A stretch of DNA of 64,000 nt from Chryseobacterium echinoideorum (GCF_007474535.1 NZ_VKNW01000004.1:124001-188000), one strand, 5' to 3'. Counted from the first letter of the stretch, positions 27,166 through 35,995 are shown. Translations and numbers: made by a program. Notes: generated by a model from the sequence alone, not told the origin.

Positions 27166-27301
27166 GCAGCTAATAAGGTTTTTTGCATCAGGCTGGATGA
27201 GATGCAAAATTCAAGTGTAGTTTTTCAAATGAGCTTTATATAATATCAGCTTTTGTGCTTCGATTTCCTGCCCGAACGCAAAGCCAGAAAACGTTATACA
27301 A
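27166..27301 (+). repeat. attC-like imperfect palindrome 4
   Basis: From GCAGCTAAT (27166-27174) to GTTATACAA (27293-27301). Left arm AAGGTTTTTTGCATCAGGC and right arm GCCCGAACGCAAAGCC pair imperfectly. The same length, and an inner CTTTTGTGCTTCGATT, are shared with palindrome 1. Confidence 0.65.
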
Positions 27302-27328
27302 TATATTAAAAAACGACATCATAAGAAA

Positions 27329-27832
27329 ATGAATATAGAAAATTTTCAATTTGAATTAATTACAGTCAACACACAAAATGACTTATTTGATGTACTGAAA
27401 CCAATTATTCATTACAAAAATTCTCGTCGCCATAAAACTAAAATCGTATTAAGTAAGGAAGAATGTGAAGAAACTAAAATCTCTTGGCGACTAAGAAAAT
27501 ATATCAGACCTGTGATATATGATGGTTTAGATTTCACTCCAATGTCGGCAAAAGATAGACTAACAGATGAAATAACAGCGGAAAAAATCGCAAAGTTTCT
27601 TAATGATGATTTTGTTTTTGATTTTGAATATGAACCTAATGAAAATGATGAAATAAGAATGGAAATTCAATATGTAATAGAAAACATAAATGGTAAAATT
27701 ATACGACCTTACATTAATTATTTTGTTTCTTTTTTATATAATGGTAAAAAATGGATAGTAAATAAAGGCTTTGACCATATTCATAATCATTACGAAGAAT
27801 TTAAAGAAGGAATTGTAAAATACATCGTATAA
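27329..27832 (+). CDS. Cassette gene 5: hypothetical protein
   Basis: A 167-residue acidic protein of unknown family, no signal peptide. It has an N-terminal MNIENFQFELITVNTQND and a C-terminal NYFVSFLYNGKKWIVNKGFD. The stop codon falls inside the R''-like box of the next palindrome. The cassette opens with GTTATACAAT at 27293. Confidence 0.55.
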   Translation: MNIENFQFELITVNTQNDLFDVLKPIIHYKNSRRHKTKIVLSKEECEETKISWRLRKYIRPVIYDGLDFTPMSAKDRLTDEITAEKIAKFLNDDFVFDFEYEPNENDEIRMEIQYVIENINGKIIRPYINYFVSFLYNGKKWIVNKGFDHIHNHYEEFKEGIVKYIV

Positions 27833-27960
27833 CAGGCGTTTGGCAAGATTGCGAATTTTGTGGTAAATTCACGTTTACATTTCGCAAGAAATTTTATTTT
27901 TCGCAGAAATCAATCGATTCCAGACTTCGCAACCTAGCAAAGCCGAGAACCGTTAGCAAG
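27827..27960 (+). repeat. attC-like imperfect palindrome 5
   Basis: From GTATAAC (27827-27833) to GTTAGCAAG (27952-27960). ATCGTATAAC matches the complement of the opening GTTATACAAT in nine of ten positions. Left arm GGCAAGATTGCGAATTTTG pairs imperfectly with right arm CTTCGCAACCTAGCAAAG. Confidence 0.65.
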
Positions 27961-27976
27961 CTTAAAAATCAACATT

Positions 27977-28552
27977 ATGCACAAACGATTTTTTCAAAAA
28001 CGTAAATCTGACGGAATTTCCAAAATTGAATATTGGAAAAAATGGGAGATATTTGAATTGTTTGACGAGTTGCATAAAGCAGAAAATTTTCTGATTGATA
28101 TTTTAGATAAAAAAAATAATGACGAACTCATTAAATTCAAGAACGAATTTATTGAAGAGCTATATGAAATTGAAGGAGATAATGTTGCAGACTTCACAAG
28201 AATTTGGGAATGGTTTAAACCCGCAAAAGAATGGGAAATTTTGCTTGGTGATAAAGGACAAAAAATTGGACGCAATGTTTTTCGTATTACTGACCAGTGG
28301 AAAAGAAACCAAGACTTCTTATTAGGAACAAAAGTTTTACTTCATAATAAATTTGGTGTTATAATAGATAAAAGTGATGGCAGAAATGAATATGGTTTAA
28401 TTAGATGGGATACTGAAAAAGAAAATGACTTTGAGGATTGGCGAGATTTGTTTGAAAGCTTTTTGCAAGCAGGCGGAGAAATTATCAATCAAGACTATGA
28501 ATTTAAATTTATAAATAATGATGGGACTAAAAAAAATATCAAAACATTTTAG
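27977..28552 (+). CDS. Cassette gene 6: hypothetical protein
   Basis: A 191-residue soluble protein of unknown family. It is rich in Lys and Asp/Glu and contains KFGVIIDKSDGRNEYGLIRW then DTEKENDFEDWRDLFESFL. The cassette opens with GTTAGCAAG at 27952. No closing palindrome with a proper left half is visible. Confidence 0.55.
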   Translation: MHKRFFQKRKSDGISKIEYWKKWEIFELFDELHKAENFLIDILDKKNNDELIKFKNEFIEELYEIEGDNVADFTRIWEWFKPAKEWEILLGDKGQKIGRNVFRITDQWKRNQDFLLGTKVLLHNKFGVIIDKSDGRNEYGLIRWDTEKENDFEDWRDLFESFLQAGGEIINQDYEFKFINNDGTKKNIKTF

Positions 28553-28559
28553 TTAGATT

Positions 28560-28585
28560 AAAAACTTTCCACGAAACGTTAAAAC
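28560..28585 (+). repeat. Remnant right half of an attC-like site
   Basis: TTTCCACGAAACGTTAAAA matches the right end of the other palindromes (GAAA.CGTTA) but no left half precedes it. It separates cassette gene 6 from the broken gene 7. Confidence 0.4.
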
Positions 28586-28610
28586 ATAAAAACTATATTC
28601 CTAAACGTAT

Positions 28611-28953
28611 ATGAAAAGTAAAAATTTGTTATTTATTTTCTTATAAAAATCTTACAGATCGAGAAATTGCAAAAGAAGTATTACATAATGATTTAATCGA
28701 AATAGAGAGCTCGTATGAAGATTTACAATTTGACACAATCATCGTTGATTCATATAAAATTGTTGGTTCAATTAAAGAATTTCCAGCAAAAGAGCTCCTG
28801 ATTGAAAAACAATGGTATTATTCAATAAGTAAACCTTTTCAAGATGAAATACTGAATACAAGTGGACAAAGTATAAATATTCAAAAAGATATTTCCAAAC
28901 TTTTTTCTAAAGAGGATCTAATAAATTATTGGATAGAATTAGTAAATCAATAA
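28611..28953 (+). pseudogene. Cassette gene 7: frameshifted small gene
   Basis: ATG 28611 opens MKSKNLLFIF and soon stops, while the next frame continues without a start as SYKNLTDREIAKEVLHNDLI to the stop at 28953 (LFSKEDLINYWIELVNQ). A single inserted base near 28640 explains it. The intact protein would be about 113 residues with a signal-like N-terminus. No closing palindrome is visible after it. Confidence 0.55.
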
Positions 28954-29000
28954 ATATATCCACAAAATGTAATGCAAAATTTTAAATGACTTAATCCCTT

Positions 29001-30011
29001 TTAAAACTCTCTCCTGAAATTAGCATGCTGCGTTGCGGTAAAATAATCACAAAAAACCTGATAAACCGCAGAATCCGTATGACTCGCCTTAATTCCTAAC
29101 TGAAAATAAATGTCCAAAAACTGATGCGATAAACTTTCAACCAAATCGGATGAATAAGTGTGAATTTCATCTTGTTTTTCAGAAATAATTAACTTAGAGT
29201 TATTTAACAAAAATTCAATTTCATCCGCAAATGCAAAAACCTGTTCCATTGCTTCTTCTATTTTTTTATTAAATAAATCTAAGTTTAGATGTGGTCGAAT
29301 TTTAACCGCTTCTTCTGCAAAGTGAGAAGCCATTCCAAGATAGTTGACCAATAAAGTCAGATCCGCAAAAATCCTGAACGGAATTTTATCTAAAACATCA
29401 TCCGTAAAAAACTCATCGTACACAAAACTGTAATCTTCGGAAACTTTTACATTTTCAATTTTAAAAGAATATGTTCCGGTCGCTTTCATGCCCATTGATT
29501 TCCAATTCGGGATAATTTCAGCCTGATTTTTAGAAATAATAAATGATCTGATCATTTCGTTTCCTGATTCATCCAGCAAAGGAATTCCATTCTCGGTAAG
29601 CTTTGCATTCAGTGTAAAATGGCTTAAATGTGGCGCTCCGGTTGCAAAATGCCAAAGTCCGCTGATTAAAAAAGTTCCGTCAGTTTGTTTTTCGGCAGTT
29701 CCGCCAATCATTCCGCTTCCTCCGAAACAGGTGGTAACATCAGCAAAAAGTTTGCTTGCGATATGAGGTTTTAAATTTCTTGAAAAAAAATTAGCTCCCG
29801 AACATAAAGTCAGCATCCAACCCAGACTTCCATCAATTTTTGACCAATTGAAAAGCACTTTTAAACCCTGATTCAAGCGTAATCCCAATCCGCCATATAT
29901 TTTGGGAACCCAAATCTGAAGCAGTCTTTCCTGATGAATTTGCTCAATAATTTCAGCAGGAACTTCTGAAACTTGTTGCATTTTAATTCTGATTTCCTGA
30001 GGTATCAACAT
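29001..30011 (-). CDS. Acyl-CoA dehydrogenase-like flavoprotein
   Basis: A 336-residue protein of the acyl-CoA dehydrogenase superfamily. The N-terminal helical domain (IWVPKIYGGLGLRLNQG) and middle beta domain (GLWHFATGAPHLSHFTLNA, FIISKNQAEI, WKSMGMKATGTYSFKIENVK) are clear, followed by a helical C-terminal domain. The segment MGMKATGTYSF is like the GMRATAS motif of acyl-CoA dehydrogenases and of related monooxygenases (for example HpaB/DszC-type). I cannot see the usual catalytic Glu, so the substrate is unknown. Confidence 0.8.
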   Translation of the reverse strand: MLIPQEIRIKMQQVSEVPAEIIEQIHQERLLQIWVPKIYGGLGLRLNQGLKVLFNWSKIDGSLGWMLTLCSGANFFSRNLKPHIASKLFADVTTCFGGSGMIGGTAEKQTDGTFLISGLWHFATGAPHLSHFTLNAKLTENGIPLLDESGNEMIRSFIISKNQAEIIPNWKSMGMKATGTYSFKIENVKVSEDYSFVYDEFFTDDVLDKIPFRIFADLTLLVNYLGMASHFAEEAVKIRPHLNLDLFNKKIEEAMEQVFAFADEIEFLLNNSKLIISEKQDEIHTYSSDLVESLSHQFLDIYFQLGIKASHTDSAVYQVFCDYFTATQHANFRREF

Positions 30012-30280
30012 TTCTTTTAAATTAGTATGGATGGATTTTAATCATTTTTTTGAAAATTTTTATGATTAATAAAATCCGTGCTTGACTTTAATTATTTTAA
30101 ACGCAAAGATTTATTTTACACTCTGCTTATTCCAGTCAGCAAAGGATAATCAATAAAATTGATTTTAAGCGTGCGTCTATTTTCAAGCTTCATAAAGCGA
30201 CGTGTCTCAATCTTTGCTTCTTAAAATTTGTAGTTTTTATTTTAAATCTTTGTGTTTAATTATTTTTATTCATTTAAAGA

Positions 30281-30871
30281 TTACACAACGACCACTTTCG
30301 ATTTAATAATTTTCCGCCATTCCAGATAAGCAGAAACAGCGACAATAAATAAAAAAGCTGTTAGAATAGCGTACAAATAAAGACCTTTATGGATCAGCAG
30401 CGGAATTGCAATAATGTTGCTCATATTGAGTAAAATCCAGTTTTCAACTTTTCTTCGGGCCATCAGCCACATTCCCGACCATGCAAAAGCACTGACCAGA
30501 GAATCCCAGACCGGAACATCAGAATCTGTAAACTGCGTTAAAAAAAAACAAAAAAGGCTGAATGTTCCTACTACAATTCCTGAAGAAATTAGTTTTTCCA
30601 GACGAGTGGTTTCAGAAATGGGTGTTTCATTTTTCCGTTTTCCAAACTTCCAGTACAGCCATCCGTAGATACTCATCACGAGATAATACAGACTTAAGGT
30701 AAACTCTGCATAAAGTTTTGCAGAAAACATGACATAAAGCGAAAGTGAAATTCCGGCAATTCCGAAAATATAGTTATTGGAGTTGTTTTTTCGTGCCAAT
30801 AACACCTGAAATACTGAAAAGACAACACCCAGCCATTCCTGCCATGTAGTCTGTTGTAAAATTTCCTGCAT
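30281..30871 (-). CDS. pnuT: PnuC-family vitamin transporter, probably thiamine (PnuT)
   Basis: A 196-residue membrane protein with about seven hydrophobic helices (WLGVVFSVFQVLLARKNN, YIFGIAGISLSLYVMFSAK and LYYLVMSIYGWLYWKFGKR among them). This is the PnuC fold of facilitated vitamin transporters. PnuC carries nicotinamide riboside, but the close homologue under a TPP riboswitch carries thiamine (PnuT). A TPP riboswitch directly precedes this gene, so thiamine uptake is inferred. ATG 30871 is used as the start. Confidence 0.85.
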   Translation of the reverse strand: MQEILQQTTWQEWLGVVFSVFQVLLARKNNSNNYIFGIAGISLSLYVMFSAKLYAEFTLSLYYLVMSIYGWLYWKFGKRKNETPISETTRLEKLISSGIVVGTFSLFCFFLTQFTDSDVPVWDSLVSAFAWSGMWLMARRKVENWILLNMSNIIAIPLLIHKGLYLYAILTAFLFIVAVSAYLEWRKIIKSKVVVV

Positions 30872-30918
30872 CAAATTAACTTATATAAATTAAATGATGA
30901 GATGATAAATCTAAAAAA

Positions 30919-30994
30919 TCCCTACGTCGGCATTATCCGAATCAGGTGTGGAAAAATTTCCCGGGTATCATCTCAGCCGCTATTGCAGCACCCC
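30919..30994 (-). promoter_or_regulatory. TPP riboswitch (THI element)
   Basis: On the - strand the sequence begins GGGGTGCTGCAATAGCGGCT, continues with CTGAGATGATACCCGGGAAA and closes with CCTGATTCGGATAATGCCGA then CGTAGGG. These are the conserved parts of the thiamine pyrophosphate aptamer. It ends about 50 bases before the transporter start and is expected to lower expression when thiamine is plentiful. Confidence 0.93.
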
Positions 30995-31400
30995 ATTGAT
31001 AGCGCAAATGTGAGACTTTTTTCTGAAAAATAAAAATCTTTCATATTTTTAAATATAATTATCTTATTTAGCGCAATGAGCGCAAGATTAATTTATATCA
31101 ATTGAAAACACTCTTCGTTCACATGAACACTTCATCCAGCAAAGGCTGATCGTGTTCATGAATGAGTGAAATCGAAGATTCGACATAGTCAAATACCTTT
31201 TGCAAATGAAAAGTATTCTCAACCATAGAAAAATCTTAGCATTGATTACGTTGAAAATCCCCACGTGTTTTGCAATAAAAATGTTTAATAACAAACATTT
31301 ACAAATGGATATTTTGTATCTTTAAGCTAAAATAAGTATTGAAAAAAGTACTGAAAACTTCTAAAATTAGAAAGAATCATCAACACAAATTGAAAAATTA
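30995..31400. other. Gap without a gene
   Basis: About 400 bases. The - strand just beyond the riboswitch reads CACATTTGCGC, close to a TAnnTTTG box, and may be the promoter of the riboswitch transcript. The rest is AT-rich. A short - strand reading frame here has no family features and I did not call it. Confidence 0.35.
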
Positions 31401-31745
31401 ATGACTATGGAATGTATGGAATGCGGCGAAAAAATTATCGGAAGATCTGATAAAAAATTCTGTAACGATGCATGCAGAAACGCTTACAATAACAAACAAA
31501 ATAAAGATTCTACCAACCTGATGCGCAACATAAATAATAAACTGCGCAAAAACTACCGAATTTTGAGCGAAATCAATACAGAAGGGAAAACAAAAATCCA
31601 AAAAAAGAAGCTTGATGGCTTAGGTTTTGATTTTAACTACTTTACCAATATAAAAATTTACAAAAACGGTTCGGAATACAAATTTATCTACGACCAGGGA
31701 TACAAAATACTGGAAGAAGATTTTGTCTTAATCGTTAAAAATTAA
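31401..31745 (+). CDS. Small zinc-ribbon protein
   Basis: A 114-residue protein with an N-terminal zinc-binding motif (MECMECGEKIIGRSDKKFCN, then DACRNAYNN, giving CxxC and CxxxC pairs). The remainder is basic, with a long helix (NLMRNINNKLRKNYRILSE) and a short beta end. Similar proteins are described in Bacteroidota as zinc-ribbon domain proteins of unknown role. The next gene starts 8 bases after it. Confidence 0.65.
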   Translation: MTMECMECGEKIIGRSDKKFCNDACRNAYNNKQNKDSTNLMRNINNKLRKNYRILSEINTEGKTKIQKKKLDGLGFDFNYFTNIKIYKNGSEYKFIYDQGYKILEEDFVLIVKN

Positions 31746-31752
31746 GTTTGCA

Positions 31753-32664
31753 ATGAAAGAAATTGTACTCATTACAGGAGCGAGCGGAGCTATTGCAAAA
31801 GCACTTTCAAAAAAATTGGAAAACACCTATTCTATACGGTTTCTTACCCGGAAAAAAGAGGCTGAAAACGAGTTTGAATGGGATCTGGAAAATAATATTG
31901 CAGATGAAAAAGCTTTTGAAAATGTAGATCACATCATCCATCTTGCAGGAGCCAATATTTCTGAAAAAAGATGGAGCGAAGACCGGAAAAAAGAACTCAT
32001 TGAGAGCAGGGTAAACTCTGCAAATCTTATTCTGGAATATTTAAAACAGAAAAACATCAGATTAAAATCATTTATTTCCGCATCCGGAATTAATTATTAC
32101 GGAACAACAACTTCCGAAAAAATATTTGTGGAAAATGATCCTGCAGGACATGATTTTCTCAGCAATGTTGTAGTTGTATGGGAAAATGCTGCAGACCGTT
32201 TCAAAGCCGAAAATATTGCAGAGCGTGTTGTGAAAATCCGTACTGCGGTTGTTTTATCTAAAAATGATGGTGCGCTCAATAAAATGATGGCTCCGATACA
32301 ATTCGGATTTGGTTCGCCCATTGGAAGCGGTAAGCAATACATGCCTTGGATACACATTGATGACATTTGCGGTATTTATGAGTTTGCCCTAAAAAATCCT
32401 GATATGGAAGGAGCTTTTAATGCTTCATCACCACAACATGCAACCAATAAAATGTTCACAAGAATGATTGCAGATGTCCTTAAAAGACCATTATTTATGC
32501 CAAATATTCCCGGTTTTGTCTTAAAATTAATTTTTGGTGAACTTTCAAAGGTACTACTTGAAGGTTCAAGAGCATCCTCGGAAAAAATACAGAAAGCAGG
32601 CTATGAATTCAAATTTCAGGATTTGAAAAAAGCATTAGAAGATTTGTTAAAAAGTAAAACATAA
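31753..32664 (+). CDS. TIGR01777 family NAD-dependent reductase
   Basis: A 303-residue SDR-like nucleoside-sugar-epimerase-type protein of the TIGR01777 (YfcH/SDR39U1) family. Loop VLITGASGAIAKALSKKL (residues 5-22) binds the cofactor. Further family blocks are DHIIHLAGANISEKRWSEDR, FISASGINYYG, PWIHIDDICGIYEF and FNASSPQ. Typical length. The physiological substrate is not known. It probably shares a transcript with the zinc-ribbon gene upstream. Confidence 0.9.
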   Translation: MKEIVLITGASGAIAKALSKKLENTYSIRFLTRKKEAENEFEWDLENNIADEKAFENVDHIIHLAGANISEKRWSEDRKKELIESRVNSANLILEYLKQKNIRLKSFISASGINYYGTTTSEKIFVENDPAGHDFLSNVVVVWENAADRFKAENIAERVVKIRTAVVLSKNDGALNKMMAPIQFGFGSPIGSGKQYMPWIHIDDICGIYEFALKNPDMEGAFNASSPQHATNKMFTRMIADVLKRPLFMPNIPGFVLKLIFGELSKVLLEGSRASSEKIQKAGYEFKFQDLKKALEDLLKSKT

Positions 32665-32680
32665 AAGTAATTGAATTGTT

Positions 32681-33244
32681 ATGAAAAACAAATGTGTGAT
32701 GATATTGTGTATTTTGCTGTCACTATTTTTTTATGCTCAAAAGACAGAAATTACAAATGATAAAAAAGCAACTGAACATTTTAAAAACCATTACAAAAAG
32801 AAAAATTATAACCGTTTTTCCGGAAAAATAAATTTTCAGGAAAATGTGATTGTTTTTGACAACAAAACAATTTTTTACGATAAAAAAGATAAAATCATTA
32901 CCTCTGTTTTGAAACAGGGTCTAATTTATCCACAGCTCCTTACCGATTATCAAATGCAGAAATTTTTGGATGAAAATACGGATAAAACTCAGAGAAGATT
33001 TTTTAAACTACAAAAAGATCCGAGAGCAGCCTTTGATGTGAATAATATTGAACTGAGTGAAACCTCAGAAATTATCAACGGAAATAACAATATAAAAGTA
33101 AAGAGGTTTAAAACTAACTTCAGAGACCGTCGCCTTAAAGTAAATTCTGTTTATTATTTTGAATTGATTAATAATTCAGCGACAAAACAAATGCCTTTGG
33201 AAACGTTTATTGAGGGATCAAAACTTTCATATATCGGAAATTAA
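32681..33244 (+). CDS. Exported hypothetical protein
   Basis: A 187-residue protein with a signal peptide (MKNKCVMILCILLSLFFYAQ). The mature part is polar and beta-rich (NRFSGKINFQENVIVFDNKT, YYFELINNSATKQMP near the end). I see no known domain. It follows the TIGR01777 gene by 16 bases. Confidence 0.6.
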   Translation: MKNKCVMILCILLSLFFYAQKTEITNDKKATEHFKNHYKKKNYNRFSGKINFQENVIVFDNKTIFYDKKDKIITSVLKQGLIYPQLLTDYQMQKFLDENTDKTQRRFFKLQKDPRAAFDVNNIELSETSEIINGNNNIKVKRFKTNFRDRRLKVNSVYYFELINNSATKQMPLETFIEGSKLSYIGN

Positions 33245-33371
33245 ATTTAGGCTTTTCACATTAATAATCTGTAAAAACAATTATAAAAACGAAAAGCAGC
33301 ATTTATGAAATTACAGAAGACACTACCGTTTAAAAGCGTATATTTCAGCGTTGTGGTTTTTGGAAATAAAA

Positions 33372-33392
33372 AAGCCCCATAAATAAGGGCTT
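33372..33392 (-). terminator. Hairpin with T run on the - strand
   Basis: AAGCCC at 33372-33377 pairs with GGGCTT at 33387-33392, and the - strand continues into a T run. Nothing intact is encoded upstream of it on the - strand, so its parent gene has probably been lost. Confidence 0.5.
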
Positions 33393-33515
33393 GTCGAGTT
33401 TTTGTAGTGGTCCCTTTAGTCACAATATCGAACCATATAACAATATAAATCAATACATTACACTAATTCTCAAACCTTACAGGGCTCGAAACATTAGAGT
33501 CTCGGATTCGAATAG

Positions 33516-33785
33516 TTTAGAAAATACAAAGATGTTACCTTTTCCAATTCCATTGTAGAAGATCCATCCTTACAAGATTATGAAATCCTATACTTCCGCT
33601 CCAAAGAAATATTGTCTACTGTGATTTATCAAGAAGTGAAATTTTTCATCGAAGGTTATAACAATAATGCCCATGTTATAAACACAAGATACTATACCCC
33701 AAATGAAGTCCACGACAATCCCGAACTTGCAAATTTCAAACTCGTCTTAGAAAAATCTAACCAGCAAGGCTGGAGAGAACCGTAA
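33516..33785 (+). pseudogene. Truncated C-terminal gene fragment
   Basis: One frame reads 89 sense codons with no start codon, from FRKYKDVTFSNSIVEDPSLQ to the stop at 33785 (LVLEKSNQQGWREP). It contains FRSKEILSTVIYQEVKFFIE and HVINTRYYTPNEVHDNPELA. It looks like the tail of a gene whose front was deleted, and I do not recognise the family. A stop just before 33516 ends the frame upstream. Confidence 0.5.
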
Positions 33786-34505
33786 TTTTTGTTGTAAGAT
33801 TTCGGCTTAGTACGAAAATCTAAAAATTTCACACCTCTTCCCTCCTATTTCTAATAATCGAATCATTATTACCGATGAACTTTTTTTATTTTTGAATTTA
33901 ACTGAAAATCAAACCATTAAACATACTTTTTCTTCCGAATTCTTTTTGAAAAAAATCCCCTTTTACTCTATAAGACGTAATTTGAAGTTTTGAATGAATT
34001 GATAGAGAATTACTCGTATTATTTTACTCGTTTATTTTTGGGCGTGTTGAATAGAGGGATCCAGAAAATGCAGATCAAGCAATCTTTTTTAGATTTCAAA
34101 TTAATGTATAAATTCTATCATTCGGCAAAAAAGTATTTTGCTGTGTTAGATGCAAAATTCACAACTCAAGGTAAGACCGCTGAATAACTAATTCCAACTT
34201 TAAGTTGTTCAAAAAATACATTAATACCAATAGAAAATTCAGTAAGATTATCTGCTGGAAAATTTCGTTAAGTATATTAATACTTCCAAAACCATCGTAT
34301 AAGAAAATCTTTTCACAGATTTTTACAATAATACAATTTGTTTCTAATGTTCAATGATGTAGCCACAAAGCAACAATTATAATGTATTTTATATTTATTT
34401 TTTAAAAGAGAATTTCCGAAATTCTAACACCTAATCAAAACTTCATCATACAAATATGACTTTCATTGTTGATTTTTGTAGAATAACATTTAAAAATTTA
34501 TACAA
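33786..34505. other. Gene-poor gap
   Basis: About 720 bases with no convincing gene. A 65-residue + strand frame at 33990-34187 has no ATG, no family features and a weak start, so I left it out. The tract from 34190 is AT-rich and non-coding. The SDR pseudogene begins at 34506. Confidence 0.4.
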
Positions 34506-35261
34506 ATGAGTAAACACGATGTAAAAGGAAAAGTAGTTCTAATTGCGGGAGGTGGTAAAAACCTAGGCGGATTATTAAGCAGAGATTTTGCAGCAAAAGG
34601 TGCAAAATTGGCAATACACTATAACAGTGAAGGTTCAAGAGCTGAAAGCGAAAAAACCTTAGCAGAAGTGCAAGCTTTGGGTGCAGAAGCATTTTTGTTT
34701 CAAGGCGATTTAACCAAAGTAGAAAACATTACCAAGTTTTTTGATGAAACCATTGCGAAATTTGGAGGTATAGATATCGCAATCAACACTGTTGGGATGG
34801 TATTGAAAAAACCTTTCGCAGAAACAACAGAAGAAGAGTATGATACTATGTTTGGCATCAACTCCTAAGCGGCTTATTTCTTCTTGCAAGAAGCAGGTAA
34901 AAAAGTGAATGACAATGCCAAAATTTGTACGATAGTTACTTCACTATTGGCAGCTTACACAGGTTTATATTCTACATATGCAGGTGCAAAAGCTCCGGTA
35001 GAACATTTTACCAGAGCAGCCTCTAAAGAATTTGGCGAACGTGGAATTTCTGTAACAGCAGTTGCTCCTGGTCCGATGGATACTCCTTTCTTCTACGGAC
35101 AGGAAAGTGCAGATGCAGTTGCATATCACAAATCGGCTTCGGCTTTAGGAGGTCTTACTAATATTCAAGACATTGCACCATTGGTAGAGTTTTTAGTAAC
35201 TGATGGATGGTGGATTACCGGACAAACCATTTTTGCAAATGGTGGTTACACTACAAGATAA
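34506..35261 (+). pseudogene. SDR oxidoreductase broken by a nonsense codon
   Basis: A complete short-chain dehydrogenase frame except for TAA at 34866-34868 (FGINS stop AAYFFLQEAGKK). The cofactor loop GKVVLIAGGGKNLGGLLSRD, the active-site region TYAGAKAPVEHFTRAASKEF and the end WWITGQTIFANGGYTTR are all present, and the full product would be about 251 residues. A typical SDR has a Lys (AAA/AAG) here, so one base change explains the stop. Aldehyde dehydrogenase and other genes follow on the same strand. Confidence 0.85.
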
Positions 35262-35330
35262 TGATAATCTGAAAAAGGCAGCTAAGAATGTTTAGTTGTC
35301 TTTTTACACTTTTCAATTTAAGTTATTAAA

Positions 35331-35387
35331 TGCCACCAATGCACGAATAATAAATTTATAGGTGAAAAAACTCGTGCATTGGTGGCA
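35331..35387. repeat. Inverted repeat between broken SDR genes
   Basis: TGCCACCAATGCACGA at 35331-35346 pairs perfectly with TCGTGCATTGGTGGCA at 35372-35387. Related arms occur at 37376-37521 and 38431-38482. Confidence 0.7.
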
Positions 35388-35402
35388 TATAATTCAATTA
35401 AA

Positions 35403-35966
35403 ATGAATTTAAAACCATTTAAAACATTAGCATTCAGTATGATGCTTTTTGTTTTTTCGGCACAGCACAGCATCATCGCAGGCTCATCCAAAGATATCGG
35501 AGCTACCATTGCCAAAACGCTCAAAAGGTGCTACATTGTTGATTAACTATACCTCTTCAAAAATTGATGCCAATAATGTAATAACCGAAATTATAAATAA
35601 CGAAGGAAAAGCAATTGCCATAAAAGCCGACATAAGCAAAACGGAAGAAATAAAACATCTTTTTTGTGCTACCATTGATCATTTTGGAAAAGTAGATGTA
35701 TTGATTAATAATGCAGGAATTACCATTTATAAATCAATTAAAGATACCACTGATGAAGATTTCGCCCGGATTTTCAGCATCAACGTAAAAGGCACTTTCA
35801 ATACAATGAGAGAATCCTCAACCCGATTGGCAGATTAGCACCAATGCCGGCATTTAACCGCATTGGCGAAACAGATGATATTGCAAATATGATTGCATTT
35901 TTAATTTCTGATGAAGCATAGTGGATTACTGCACAAAATATTGGGATAAATGGTGGATCTGCTTAA
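35403..35966 (+). pseudogene. Second SDR gene, multiply broken and fused to a signal-like start
   Basis: The reading starts MNLKPFKTLAFSMMLFVFSA, a signal-peptide-like stretch, and runs straight into SDR sequence (SIIAGSSKDIGATIAKTLK). A frameshift follows, and the next frame gives KGATLLINYTSSKIDANNVI and FGKVDVLINNAGITIYKSIK. Sequence that should hold the active-site SxxxYxxxK is missing, and after a gap AFNRIGETDDIANMIAFLIS, a TAG at 35919 and WITAQNIGINGGSA end it. At least one frameshift, one deletion and one nonsense codon are visible. Confidence 0.8.
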
Positions 35967-35995
35967 ACCTAAATTAATTCAAAAAACATAAAATT

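Noticed and set aside
24018..28585. The repeats as CRISPR or as simple dispersed repeats
   Set aside because: The units are 120-200 base palindromes that are not regularly spaced and differ in their middle parts. Each lies between whole genes, unlike CRISPR repeats and spacers.
33395..33490. tRNA-like 3' end on the - strand (GGTTCGATA ... AAGGGACCA)
   Set aside because: The T-loop and acceptor lengths do not fit a cloverleaf, and the 5' half gives no proper acceptor, D or anticodon arm. It may be a trace of a tRNA-targeted insertion, but not a tRNA.
33990..34187. 65-codon open frame on the + strand
   Set aside because: It has no ATG start, no family features and sits in AT-rich non-coding DNA.
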